A stretch of DNA of 64,000 bases, from contig NC_091051.1 in assembly GCF_963966145.1 (NCBI RefSeq), positions 7,068,001-7,132,000 of the forward strand, in the 5' to 3' direction. The translations under genes were made by a program, and so were the position numbers. The notes below the pieces were generated by a model. The model was not told where the DNA came from. It searched no databases and saw nothing but the letters and a program-made list of their open reading frames with translations. Numbering within the stretch: position 1 is the first letter of the stretch; each line of letters starts with the position of its first letter. Below are positions 24,655 through 35,700 of the stretch, piece after piece. The DNA comes from Tenebrio molitor. Its lineage: Eukaryota > Arthropoda > Insecta > Coleoptera > Tenebrionidae.

Positions 24655-25019
24655 GGACACTGTAGAAGCAGACACCACAAAGGAAAGGATACATTTTTCA
24701 TTCCTCCCCGAAGGGGGGTGGGCTGCTGAGACTTTCCAGAGCCTTTTCAGCCACACTGACGGGAAGATTCGGGATGGGTACGGGGAAGATTCGGGATGGG
24801 TACGGTGAAGATGGGTGCGGAAGAAAGGTGGTAGGTACTGAGAGGTTGATACTGACCCCGCCGCATTGGCCTTGTCTGTGATATTAGACACGATGTGATG
24901 GTGTGGGGAAACCTCTGAAAAAAAAAACCCACACCTGGTCAGGCTGCACCGGGGTTAGAACCCGGGATCTCCTGAATGTAAACTGTCGCGCTAAGCGCTT
25001 GGCCACAGATAGCACAGCA
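24655..25019 (-). mobile_element. tRNA-derived SINE, copy 2
   Basis: This is the same family as the copy at 7.6-7.9 kb. On the minus strand it starts near 25019, with an A box at 25007-24989 (GTGGCCAAGCGCTTAGCGC) and a B box at 24962-24952 (GGTTCTAACCC, one base off consensus). A T-rich run and TTTCAGAGGTTT follow, then the shared body at 24857-24813. It also contains a 22-base tandem duplication (24761-24804, unit starting GGGAAGATTCGGGATGGGTA) that copy 1 lacks. Confidence 0.8.
24761..24804. repeat. 22-bp unit duplicated in tandem inside the SINE
   Basis: Two exact 22-base units (GGGAAGATTCGGGATGGGTA plus CG) are followed by a degenerate third. Confidence 0.9.
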
Positions 25020-25203
25020 TAATTGCTCCATTCCTTCTTTCTCAAAGGATCAACAAAAAGAAATTGCCACAAACATCCTAATACACTAGATAAATGTCTT
25101 TGCTAAAACATCCAGGTATAAGGAATAGAAATCATCGGTGAACGAGTCCTACGAGATATTTTTCTAAATGAGTTTCTACGAAAAATATTTGTATAAATTA
25201 ATA

Positions 25204-25549
25204 TACAGGACAAGTCACATAAGGCTTATTTCTTAATTTATTTTGTATGCAACCAAAAATACTAATGACGCTGACTACTTGATACCATTTATAATGTGAT
25301 TTAATTTAGTAATCAACGTAGGTATGTAATTTGGCTAAAAATGTCACAATGACGTTTTCCTGTTCTGATTAATGAAATCAAAAATTAAATTCATCAACTG
25401 TCATTTTGACATTTTTAGCCAAATTACATACCTACGTGGATTACTAAATAAAATCACATTATAACTGCTATCAAGTGGTCAGCGTAATTAGTATTCTTGG
25501 TTGCGTACAAAATAAATTCAGAAATAAACCTTATGTGACTTGCCCTGTA
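25204..25549. mobile_element. Foldback element ending in TACAGG...CCTGTA
   Basis: The arms are inverted over about 150 bases each. The left starts TACAGGACAAGTCACATAAG and the right ends CTTGCCCTGTA. The inner part (around GCCAAATTACATACCTACGT) is almost perfectly inverted. The subterminal text GGTTGCG..CAAAATAAA followed by ATTCAGAA is shared with the element at 44589-45066, so the two belong to one family. Confidence 0.85.
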
Positions 25550-28500
25550 TGTAATTAATTAATATTAAATTAACGTATTGAAAACATTTTGAAAGAGAAG
25601 ACAAACACAGACGTAAATATATAGTGTTTCTCACAAAAAGAAAGTAACTCTATATGAAAAATTTGGGGTGGTTGGGTATTTTGAAAAAACAGGTGGGATA
25701 GTGGTACAAATTTTCAAAACGTTCAGAACATAGATAAATAGATCCTGTTCTAAAAATAAGAGATGTTCAGCATCAAAATATCTCAAACTCTCTAAAACTT
25801 ATTTAATGTCGCTACGATTAATTTTCTCGTGAGGACCACTACGTCGGATGTTTTGCACTTAAAAAAGTACAAATTTTTATGATGCTTCAGATATTTTTAA
25901 CTTCCAAGTCAAACACGTTTTGTATATTTTTTTTCATTCCTGAGGAAATTGTTTCAAACTGTCTCTTCTTAAAAAAAAACTATTACGATATACTACCTTG
26001 TACACACACAAGTTGTCTTTGGCAATATCAAAGCAGAGGTGTGGTCTATGTACTACAGGCGCCTTGAAAGTGGTAAACAGTATCAATTTTAAAAACGCTG
26101 GCCAATTCCTTTACATTATAGTATTTCCAATATTAACCAAGTTTAATAAAGACTCGATACTGCAGTAAAAATGTGTTTTTAATTAGAATCGAATGGGCCA
26201 GTTGCTTGGCGCTGTGCGAAATTTCCTTAAACTTCAGAGCAATAAACAGTGAACTTTAAAATAATTCTAGGTAATTTCCTTGGAAATTATAGCAAGACTT
26301 TCAAATTGTTTCTTCAGTGAGTATGCGCCTGGTCCATTTATTCGTCGTTAAGAATAATAATCGGAGGGTTGGCAAGCCGGGAAGCCGCTGATAAAAATTT
26401 ACAAAAGGAAATCGAGCGCAAATCAGAACAAATTGCACGGAATTCGCCATTCCGGGACAAAAGCTCGGTGCGTTGTTGTTATTCAAGTCTGATAATCTGA
26501 CAGCTTTAGAAAACACCCTTATTTCGTCCAAGTAACAACGGCTTTGCATTTTTTGCTTTTAAAGCGGCCTAGGGTGCGATAATCTGCACACCCTTTGCAC
26601 CAATGTGTGCCTCCTAAAGCCGAATTGTTGCACGGCCATGTACAGCTTCGACGAAAAAATGTCGCAAGACACCAATAAATCCTAAATGGGACCCAGGTGG
26701 TTTTCAAACAGAAACAAGCTAATAACGGGATGCGATGTTATGACAATGGCTGTTCGGATTTTATGTGGTACTATTAAAACAACACTAAAATTGATAATCT
26801 TTGATTAACCAGAGGCATAAATTTTGTTAACGATTGCTTCAGTTTTGTCCCCTGACATTTACTATCAATTTACAGTTGATATCCTTTTTGGCATATGTCC
26901 AGTGCGCAATATATTTATTTGGGTGTGTTCCTTACCAGTTTTCAAAAACACTAAATAATGGTTTATAGGGTGTGTCACGACTAAAAATGAGCCTAACAAA
27001 ATTTGTGATGCAACCAACAATACATGTCCCCATTTAAATTTGACCATAGTGGTTGAAATAAATAGGATGTTATTATATCACATGTAGTATAAAGAGAAAT
27101 ATGTTTAAGCGTGCTTTGAATAATTTAACGAACGCATGTCTGTCATAATATGTTACATTTAGCTGAGTGACAAACCACTCACCATTAATCTTGCGAAAAT
27201 AGCTTTCTCCCATACAGCTGTCACAACTGTGACAGTTACAAGTTTTCATAAGCTGTGACATACTCGAAATAAACAAAATTTGTGGCACAGAACTATTGAT
27301 CAGATTTTTAGTAAGACTGTATCCGGTATACAGTGAGATTGTTATCCTTTTGAATAACCAAAATTAGGAATGAGAACAAAATATGGTGGTGGAATTTGAT
27401 TGAGCGGTTTTAAATAAGATTTTCATGGTTTCACTGTTCAAAATAGGCTGTTCACAATTTGAATTTAATGCGTCATTTAAATTTAAAATCTTGTAACGTT
27501 TAAAGTTATTAGTAGTCGTAGTCGCTGAGGCATGTAAAATATTTGGAACGATTTATTTATATCAGAATTAAAATTAGGAAAATCGCTGCATTAAAGATGG
27601 ATACAATTAAGTAACATGTGTTAGTAGTTATGAGTGACAAAGCTTCTCTTTAATGTGAAACAAGTATTCAACTGTGACCACAAGGCAATTTATATCGAAA
27701 CTACAAAAATAGAAGTAAGCAAAAAAAATTTGTTGGACGAAATAATGTACTTGTTTAAAAAATAATGCAAAAACAGAGATTCTCTTCTTTTTAACAGAAT
27801 TTTTATTGCTTTTGTTTCTTAAATGCCACTATGCAAAGTACACAAAAAGTTTAGCCAGATATCTTATAAGATATCTAAACAGAGACGCAATACTAAAAGA
27901 CAAAACCAAACAAAACTCCGGTAGGCTCAGTTCAAAGAAACGTTTGGTTGTGTTATTAATCTCAATACCTTATTTCTTTAGTTGGTCCAGTAATAAAGGA
28001 ATTATCCCTAGTTGAGAAATGACTGTGGAAAAGTTGCACAATTAACAAAGAGAATTATTTAATGACCGTCAAAGTCATTTTCCTAAAATTTTTATCGATT
28101 GAGCATTTCAGAATATCGTATGTTACGCCACTGAAGTCTACTTCTTAAAGGATTCGCAACGAGAAGCGCAGCCTATTCGGCGGCTCAACACGCCACGACT
28201 GCCTGGTGTGCACGTGCACGTGACTAGTAAGTATATTGCTTAAGTGAACGAAGTATAGAATGTTACATAATTAAGGTAAATAAATCTTCTGCAAAAAATT
28301 CTATCTTCTCTTTCTCGTTTGGGAGATAAACCCGTTCTAAAATAAATATATAATAAAATTATTACTACAATAATTCTTGTACAATTTTCGCTTGGCAACA
28401 TGTTAATCACGGTTTAGATAAATCCATAATTTGGGGCATTAAAATTGAATCGATCCTGTGGCACAGTTAATCACTGAATCCTTGAAGCGGAACAATCTGA

Positions 28501-29394
28501 AATTTTCATAAAGCATGTAATTTTCGTAACCGTTCCTCAGCATCCACATCGCGCATTTATACCATATTTATGATTTGCAAATAGGCCGCTCTAGTCGAAA
28601 TCACCATTACAGATGGGACCATAAATTTTCCAACAGACATCGGCTAATATTTATTCACACAAAGCTGTAATTTTCAGAGGGCGATCCTCGCTACAATGAT
28701 AAACGCGCCTGATTAATTATTACAAATAATAATTTATTATGCTTTCTCTTCGCAAACAAGCCATATTTTTTTCAGCCTGTTGACAAAACTTCCCTGCTAA
28801 GGAGCTTATACCTGGGTTCGTTTCATTATTTATAAATTGCGCAAACATCGTGATAACGACGGTGAGGAATTAGCGCTTGTCGGCGGCCTCCCGGAATTTA
28901 ATTTGCGGAAAGTTTCGCCGGTATCACCATCGGATCCCGCTGAATTATTCTTTCAGAGCTCCGGCATGCACGTGTGTGAAGTTAGCAGTTTCCTTCCGCA
29001 GATATCACGTACTCGACGGTGTTTTAGAAGTTTTGAAACTTCGTTTTATCCGGCCCGTTTCCAGGGGAGTGAGAAATGTTACTTTTACCCAAGATAAATT
29101 GGAATTTAGTTTGCTTGCTGGCACGTATCGGTAAGGCATTAAAGAAACAGCAATCTAAATTTCAACTACTTTTTTTCTCATGTACACAACCATTTTTGAA
29201 ACTTAAATACTTCCACACGACCTGAATCTAAAAACATCTTCGTTGCCAAAAAGTTTCACATAGTGGAACAACTTTTTTATGGTTGAGCTGAAGTCACCAC
29301 TTTAAAGAAAGCAGAACCTCTCTCGTGGAAAACTGAAAATAATTTCTTCGAATAAAAATTAATATGTGGAAAGAATAAAACATAACATAACGTA
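25550..29394. other. Gene-free stretch
   Basis: No gene could be recognised. A fragment of the GGTTGCATCACAAATTTTGT repeat lies at 26955-27045 on the minus strand. The block at 28480-29100 is less AT-rich and looks unique. Its overlapping frames (28837-29134) start at TTG or ATG without any recognisable product. Confidence 0.4.
26955..27045 (-). repeat. Dispersed repeat fragment, second copy
   Basis: On the minus strand this reads GGGGACATGTATTGTTGGTT and then GCATCACAAATTTTGT, matching 2025-2092 closely, and ends in CACACCCTATA. Confidence 0.6.
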
Positions 29395-29545
29395 TCCACG
29401 CATGCGAAATGAGTCATTTTCCATGCTCGTGATTTAATATAATATTATTTCCACTTTTAAGCACACGTGTTTAACAACTCGAAAAATGTTTTATCTGTGT
29501 GTAATAAACTGAGAAGGAGAAGAAACTGAGAATTATTGAAAATAC
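29395..29545 (+). repeat. Flanking direct repeat, copy 1 (3' side of the NRF-6-like gene)
   Basis: This repeat runs through TTCCACTTTTAAGCACACGT, TTAACAACTCGAAAAATGTT and GTGTGTAATAAACTGAGAA. It closely matches 32564-32717 in the same orientation. The two copies lie on either side of one gene. Confidence 0.75.
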
Positions 29546-29718
29546 AAAAAAGAGTACGGTACTCTTTAGAACCGTCTTTATCTAAAAGCTAAAATTTACT
29601 TTATTACGTTATTAAATTGTCAAGCAAATAGAGAAATAAATGTTTGAAATAAAAGGATTGAACATTTATTTAGTAATCATGAATTCTGAAATTACAAAAA
29701 CATGACATTCTGAAAATA

Positions 29719-32208
29719 TTACATTTTTTTGGATACCTTCGCAGTTTCAAGATTTCCACTCGTGTCTGAAAATTCACCGATTTAAACCAACAATGAGACT
29801 TTTCTTTCGTAACTTACCTCTCTGCAGATGGTTTATGAGAGACAGGAACGGCCTTTCAAAAATCAAATTCATGGCAACGGAACAGACAACAACGATGACA
29901 AAAATACCACAAAAGTCGTAGAGCTGAAATTAAATTAGTCAGAAATGAGAAATTTCTTTTACGGATATTCACAAGTTGAAAGCTGCTGAAATAGCCGGGT
30001 TGCTTCTCGTTTCCTACTACGACATAAATGACAGAGCAATTGAGTAAAAACATGCTGTAAGTGAGCTTTCCCAATACTACGAACATCGGGTGGGATAGAA
30101 AAGTGTTGATGAATCCTGAAAACTGTGACTTGGAGCCATATTCAGGAGAATTCTGAAACTCACCTCCGTGTCCTGTGCTGCAAAGAAAAATGATCAAACC
30201 GGTACTCAAAGACCAGATCGTTCTGGAGAAAGTGTTGAAAAAAGCGGAACGAATGACACTGTAGTCGTTCGTCATGAAGATGTTGTGGTACAGGATGAGG
30301 CCCAGCATCACGCTAAGAGACAGACTCCACGCGAGGAACGACAACGTTTTTGTCATTTGAATTTTTTGGGAATTTCGGCGACACAACAGGTGACCAAACA
30401 AGACTCCGATTAGCCAGGAAGGCATACGAGACACCGTCGAGTAATAGAGGTACCGGTAGAACTCCTGAGTAGCACTAGAAAAAGGTACTGCCATTTTGCA
30501 TTATGTTTGGTACTCACTCGAAAGACACCACGAATTCTAATCTCTTCATCAAAGTGACAGTGAAAGAGTAGATAAAGGAGATGGAACAGGCTGTTGCGAC
30601 CAGTGTGAAAATCTTGTTGGGGTACTTCTTGGAAACGAAGAGAATGAGTGGTGACAGAAGGTAGAGTTGGAAGTCGACCGCCAAGAACCAGGATGGACCA
30701 ATACACTACAATTTGATAAGCCACTCTGTACGAATCATTTTCTCACCTGATCCTCATCGACGAGAAAATTGTTGACAAAGAGTAGAGTGGCCCACCAGTT
30801 CTCGAGACAGTTTCCGGAAAATTCCAAGGCAAACTCAGACCACAAGGGACCACTCGCGAGATGCTTGACGACGCTGATGTTAAGCAAGATGGTGGCGAAG
30901 AGCGACGGAGATAATCTAGAAGTCGATGCTTTTGTCAGAAATTTTGATTGGTTTTGTGATGATCACCTGAAGAATCTTCGGATGTAGAGTGCCAAACAAC
31001 TGATCTTGTTTTCTTCCGAGCTGTGGGAGTAGAGTACTAGAAGGCCACTTATTGTGAAGAAAGTGTCCACTGCGTAGTGGAAACCGAGTAAAAAAGTGTT
31101 ACCCAAATGGAAACGCCACTGAAAGCAAAACCTGTGAGGGATTAGGTACTCTTGCGCATTAAAATACCTCTGAAATGATGTCGAGCGTGTTAGTGTTGGA
31201 AGCGATAGATTTGAAACACATGAAATGACCCAAAATCACCCAACCAGTGCTTATCACTCGAATCCCAAACAAACAAGTCAAGTTCCCACTGGAACTTGTC
31301 GACAGTAGAGACTTGGAGTTGGTGTAGAGGGAAAAAATCGTAAAAATATCTTCTTTGATGGTTTTACGAAAGAGTTGCAAGTAGACATCGTAGCTTGTGC
31401 TGATGATCACGACGGCTAAACTCGCAGCAAAGAAAATACTGAAATCAATTAAGTCAGTACTGTTGTAAGTACTGCAATTGGGACTTACAAAATGTAGAAG
31501 TCAATTTTGTACGGTAGCATTGGTTTGTCTTTGTAGCTGCAGTACTCTTCGCGGAAAATTGCATGTAAAGGAACGTCCAAAGATTTTTCCGTATAATTCC
31601 ACAAACTGCTCAAATGGTCAGCAGAACAAGATTTGGGAACGCAGATCCCAACCATTGGTGTTAAACTTTGGAAAAAGGCCCGCAAGTTTTTAGTTTCTGA
31701 AAGATTCCACTCTTTGACAAGCTAAAAACTTCAGTTCAGTACTCGATGGTCACACGATATTTGCCTCACCGGTTCGATACCCGAATAGTATTGATTTCTT
31801 ATATCTTTTGGTTCTAGATAGACGCTACAGTATTTTCCACTGATCAAATCTCCTTTTTCCCCCACTCTGACATCCAGACACTCATCGTAACTCCCAAGTT
31901 GGTGAATATTTCCTTTCAATAGTCCTGCATTGAGCTTGCCGTTGGCATCAACCACTACAACTTGGAGTTTTCCAACTTGTACCAAACTAGTACCGTGACT
32001 TACTCTTCATGGCCCACAGCTTGAAGTCAGACAAATCCGTAGCAAGTCTGTGCAGATCTGAAGCGCATCTTGTGCCGTTAATGGAACTGTCAACAATGCT
32101 GTCGAACTTATCTTCAATCAGACTAAGCAAAAATGGTCGAGTTAAAATTGTGCCACAACAAATTTGGCACAGAACGAATACAAGGAACAAAGCAACGATA
32201 CGTTTCAT
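29719..32208 (-). CDS. NRF-6-like (nose resistant to fluoxetine) membrane acyltransferase, complete, 10 exons
   Basis: This protein of 687 residues combines an extracellular NRF domain with a multi-pass acyltransferase-3 domain. In worms the family affects lipid transport and drug response; the insect substrates are unknown. Exons on the minus strand are 32208-32004, 31960-31770, 31721-31489, 31438-31168, 31118-30967, 30915-30747, 30705-30518, 30474-29973, 29923-29818 and 29765-29719. All nine introns are GT-AG, 41 to 51 bases, and phases agree throughout. Residues 1-19 form a signal peptide. The NRF part includes DANGKLNAGLLKGN, LGSYDECL and VGICVPKSC. The membrane domain shows HYAVDTFFTISG (about 314-325) and SWFLAVDFQLYLLSP (about 412-426). 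The start is the ATG of the signal peptide. A TATAAAA lies at 32286-32280, and an AATAAA signal follows the stop at 29670-29665. The family call is firm; the substrate is not known. Confidence 0.95.
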
Positions 32209-32279
32209 GGTGAAAAGCGATTAGATAGAATTTCGTTCCGTACCATTTGACCTCGACTTTATCGCGTTACTTTACATAG

Positions 32280-32286
32280 TTTTATA
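32280..32286 (-). promoter_or_regulatory. Possible TATA box of the NRF-6-like gene
   Basis: TATAAAA on the minus strand lies 72 to 78 bases upstream of the ATG. It would fit a short 5' UTR, but no initiator motif confirms it. Confidence 0.4.
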
Positions 32287-32563
32287 TTATTACATAAAAA
32301 TTATTATTTTTTTTACGACCTCATAAGATATTGATCGATTTTCACACATTTAACTAGAAGCGTAAATTCACACTTTCATGGCAGGCTTGAGTCCGAAATT
32401 TAATGTTCAAAATATGTTTACAGTTATTATACTGAACCTGTCACTCGTGATAAATGTCAGTGATGCCAAAAACTAACTGAAAACAGTGTACACAACTCAA
32501 AGAAAGTGTCTTTAAGGCACTCGTGTCATTTACGCACTCGCCTAGCGCCTCGTGGCTCACTAT

Positions 32564-32717
32564 TTCCACTCACGCGAAATGTATCATTTTTTATGCTCGT
32601 GATGTACGTAATATAACATTATTTCCACTTTTAAGTACACGTATTTAACAACTCGAAAAATGTTTTATTTGTGTGTAATAAATTGAGAACTGTCAAGAAT
32701 TATTGAAGGTGCAAAAA
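32564..32717 (+). repeat. Flanking direct repeat, copy 2 (5' side of the NRF-6-like gene)
   Basis: This is the partner of 29395-29545, about 3.17 kb away and in the same orientation. The shared text includes ATTTCCACTTTTAAG, TTAACAACTCGAAAAATGTT and GTGTGTAATAAA. Upstream (32505-32560) the copy continues with a GC-richer stretch around CACTCGCCTAGCGCCTCGTG that copy 1 lacks. Confidence 0.75.
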
Positions 32718-35700
32718 TCCGTTAACAGTCTTTTGGAAATAAAATTGTTTTGTATGTGGAGAAAATAAGAGAAACACTTGTTGTGGAAAAAATTCTTCTT
32801 GTTAAATGATACTTCAAGATGAGTAATGTAATTTGAAATATGTAGCTCTAAATCAGAAGAAAAATTGCAGATCCAAAATATTTTTCGGGCATATCAATTT
32901 TGTAAGAATTTTTGATTTTCATTTTGATTTTTCAGTGTTGTCAGTGCAGACATATTGTACTGAATAATTTTTAGCTTTGTTGTATTTTTAATAGAAACTG
33001 TCCATCTTCTAAGTGAAGAAGTCCCCCACTTTACCCTAAAATAAAATGTTTTTAATAAACGCGAGTTATCTGTTGAAATTTCCAATCCCTTTAGGATAAG
33101 GGTGATTCCAGGTCGATGGCACAGAATCCACCGGTGGTAAATAAGCGAGTGACAATTGTAACAGTCTTGATTTGCATAATATAATAGCTTTTGTTGTAGT
33201 TTGAAGTTGATAATATGGTGTGCAACACTTTAGATGGCACGATATTTGTTTCCAACTGGGACGGTTGTTATGATGAAACCAGCACTCGCTAATTATGCTA
33301 ATTGAACGCTACCAACTCTAATTAGAAATGATGAAAACGAAAATAACCCGACGCTACCAGAGCTTTGGGGAATTTATGGGCATCATCTTTCCGCCACGTC
33401 TGCGACTCGAAAAAAATGTATCAACGTGAAAGTTTTCCAATAACGCCGGTTCATTAGGTCCACACAAAGTGCACTGACACTTTTTACTGCATACAATGAT
33501 GATGGATATGTTTTAAGGGTAATAAAACGTAAATCTGGAGCCGTGCAAGAACCGAATGATGGCCTCGCTCATCCCACGTCGCATAAAACCAATGATGCAC
33601 AAAATTACAACGTCACAATAATAGAATCCACTAAACCGGGATGAAGTAATGCAATGTAATTTTATGTAATTACCCATTTGTTTTCTAATGTTGCTCGGCT
33701 TTATTGCACGTATTTAATTGTTACGTTGCAATTTGATCTGACGAGATTGGAAACAGTTCGATTTGAATCACTCCACTATACTTCCAGTCTATCAAAAAGG
33801 TTTATTGGACCGGGCCACGATGAAGCTTTAACAGACACCATTTCCATCTTTTTACAATCGATAGGCAATTTTATTGGGGATCACATAACAGTTTCCTTTA
33901 TTTCTCATTATCGCTGATTGAAGGGGACGCCATGCTGATCATTACCGCAGATGCGGTATTATCGACGCGTCATAACTTTTATCGACGCTGAAAATTAATC
34001 CACCAACATTTGTTCCTTGAACTCTGCAATGGTCCCAGTTCTTAGCTTAGGAATCATTCGAAATATTAAATACTGGCGCAAAAAATGTCTTGACTGACAA
34101 ATGAAGAACATGAGGCCATGAGGGGTAAAATTGTTTTGTGATTTTTGATGTGGTGGGCCGCACATAAAATAAAACAAATTAAATGAATATTTTCTTTTGA
34201 GGAAAAATAAATTGCCTCGCAACGAAACACAAATTAAAATCAAATGTTGTTTGAATTAAATATTTGATTGCTTGAATAATTCCGACTTCCTTGGCTTTTA
34301 TTTATTTTAGTAAATCGTTCCCGCTGCAAGAAAGTAGGAAAGATAATTAAAAGATAACATACAACATACAACACAAACAAAATGAGTGTACATATTTATT
34401 TTTGAAAATGGAAGACTTTTCTAAATACAAGTTAGTGTAAAGAAGTAACAAAAAATTCACTTTTCAAGCTGATCAGAATTAAAAATTGAAACTTTCATCG
34501 TTAGTATATTTCTCAACAAGATTCGAAAAGTGACGTTTTAATGTAAGAGTATAGCTGCGTTGAGTAGGAACACGATTGCTTAATTACCACACGAGTACAG
34601 TAAAACTACTTTCTAACGCTTTGTGCAAATAGTGCAAATAGCTTCAAATAATATGACATGACAAAGTCGACTAAAAAATAAAAAATTATCACGAAAAATC
34701 GATTTTCAACGCTCAATTTCAAGAGGGAATATTTTTTTACAGAAGCTTGTGACGTTATTTCCACTAGATCTGCCCAAATCCAGGAAATTACCTACAATTT
34801 CTGACACACCCGGTATTATCAAATGTTTTATTGCTTTTCGACGAATTAACAATATCTGCTAAGTCTTCCTTTATAAAAAAAATATACATTTTAATCCATC
34901 ATTTGAAAAAATACCGAATTTTGCTTTGGATTTAAATTTTATTTACCTTCATCAATAATTTGTTGCATGTTTTATGGAATCTAGACATAGCACTTTATTT
35001 TTCATTAAAAAACACTTTTCATTCATCTTCATTTAAACACCAATAAAGACATTTAATGTACCCTTAAAAAGTAAATTAGTTTTAAGAGTATCTTGTAAAC
35101 TAATTAATTTCATGGTCCTAAACAGGTTAAAAGATATATATCTGGAGAAACTTTGTAATTAACTAAGAACAATTAACAACTACACTAGAAGATATGAAAC
35201 AGTAACATCCGCATCTTTTATAAATGCGTTTCAAAATAAGTCGAATATTGGAGCTTTTCCAAAATTCCAAATCCTTTTAAATTACCAAAAATCTTAGTCC
35301 AAAACAAGAAGAATTTTTCATGTGTTTTACGATTCAAGAAACTACTTCTAAGTTTTCCATTTGTTATTTGCTTTTCTCTCTGTATTGTAATATTGTTCTG
35401 CTGTAATATTGACAAAAGTAACTCATGCATGACTATTTCTTAATTGCACATGAAAAAGATCTAAAAAAATATTGTTTTGTTTGATAAACATAATATTCGA
35501 TAATTTTGATGGTTTCATTTGATTGTTTGCGTTCTTTGTTAGATTATTGGAAATTTTAATGAATGGAATAGGTGTTGCGGGAGAATTTGAGCTCATTAAA
35601 CGCATTAATAAAATCACACAACCGAGGGGATGTTTTACTTTCTGAGTAAATTGACCACATAAATAAACAACGAAGGGAGGTTTCGTGCAAACAAAAGTGC

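Noticed and set aside
27073..27288. Cysteine-containing 71-codon minus-strand frame
   Set aside because: The cysteine cluster is short and does not fit a known spacing, and there is no signal peptide; left as chance.
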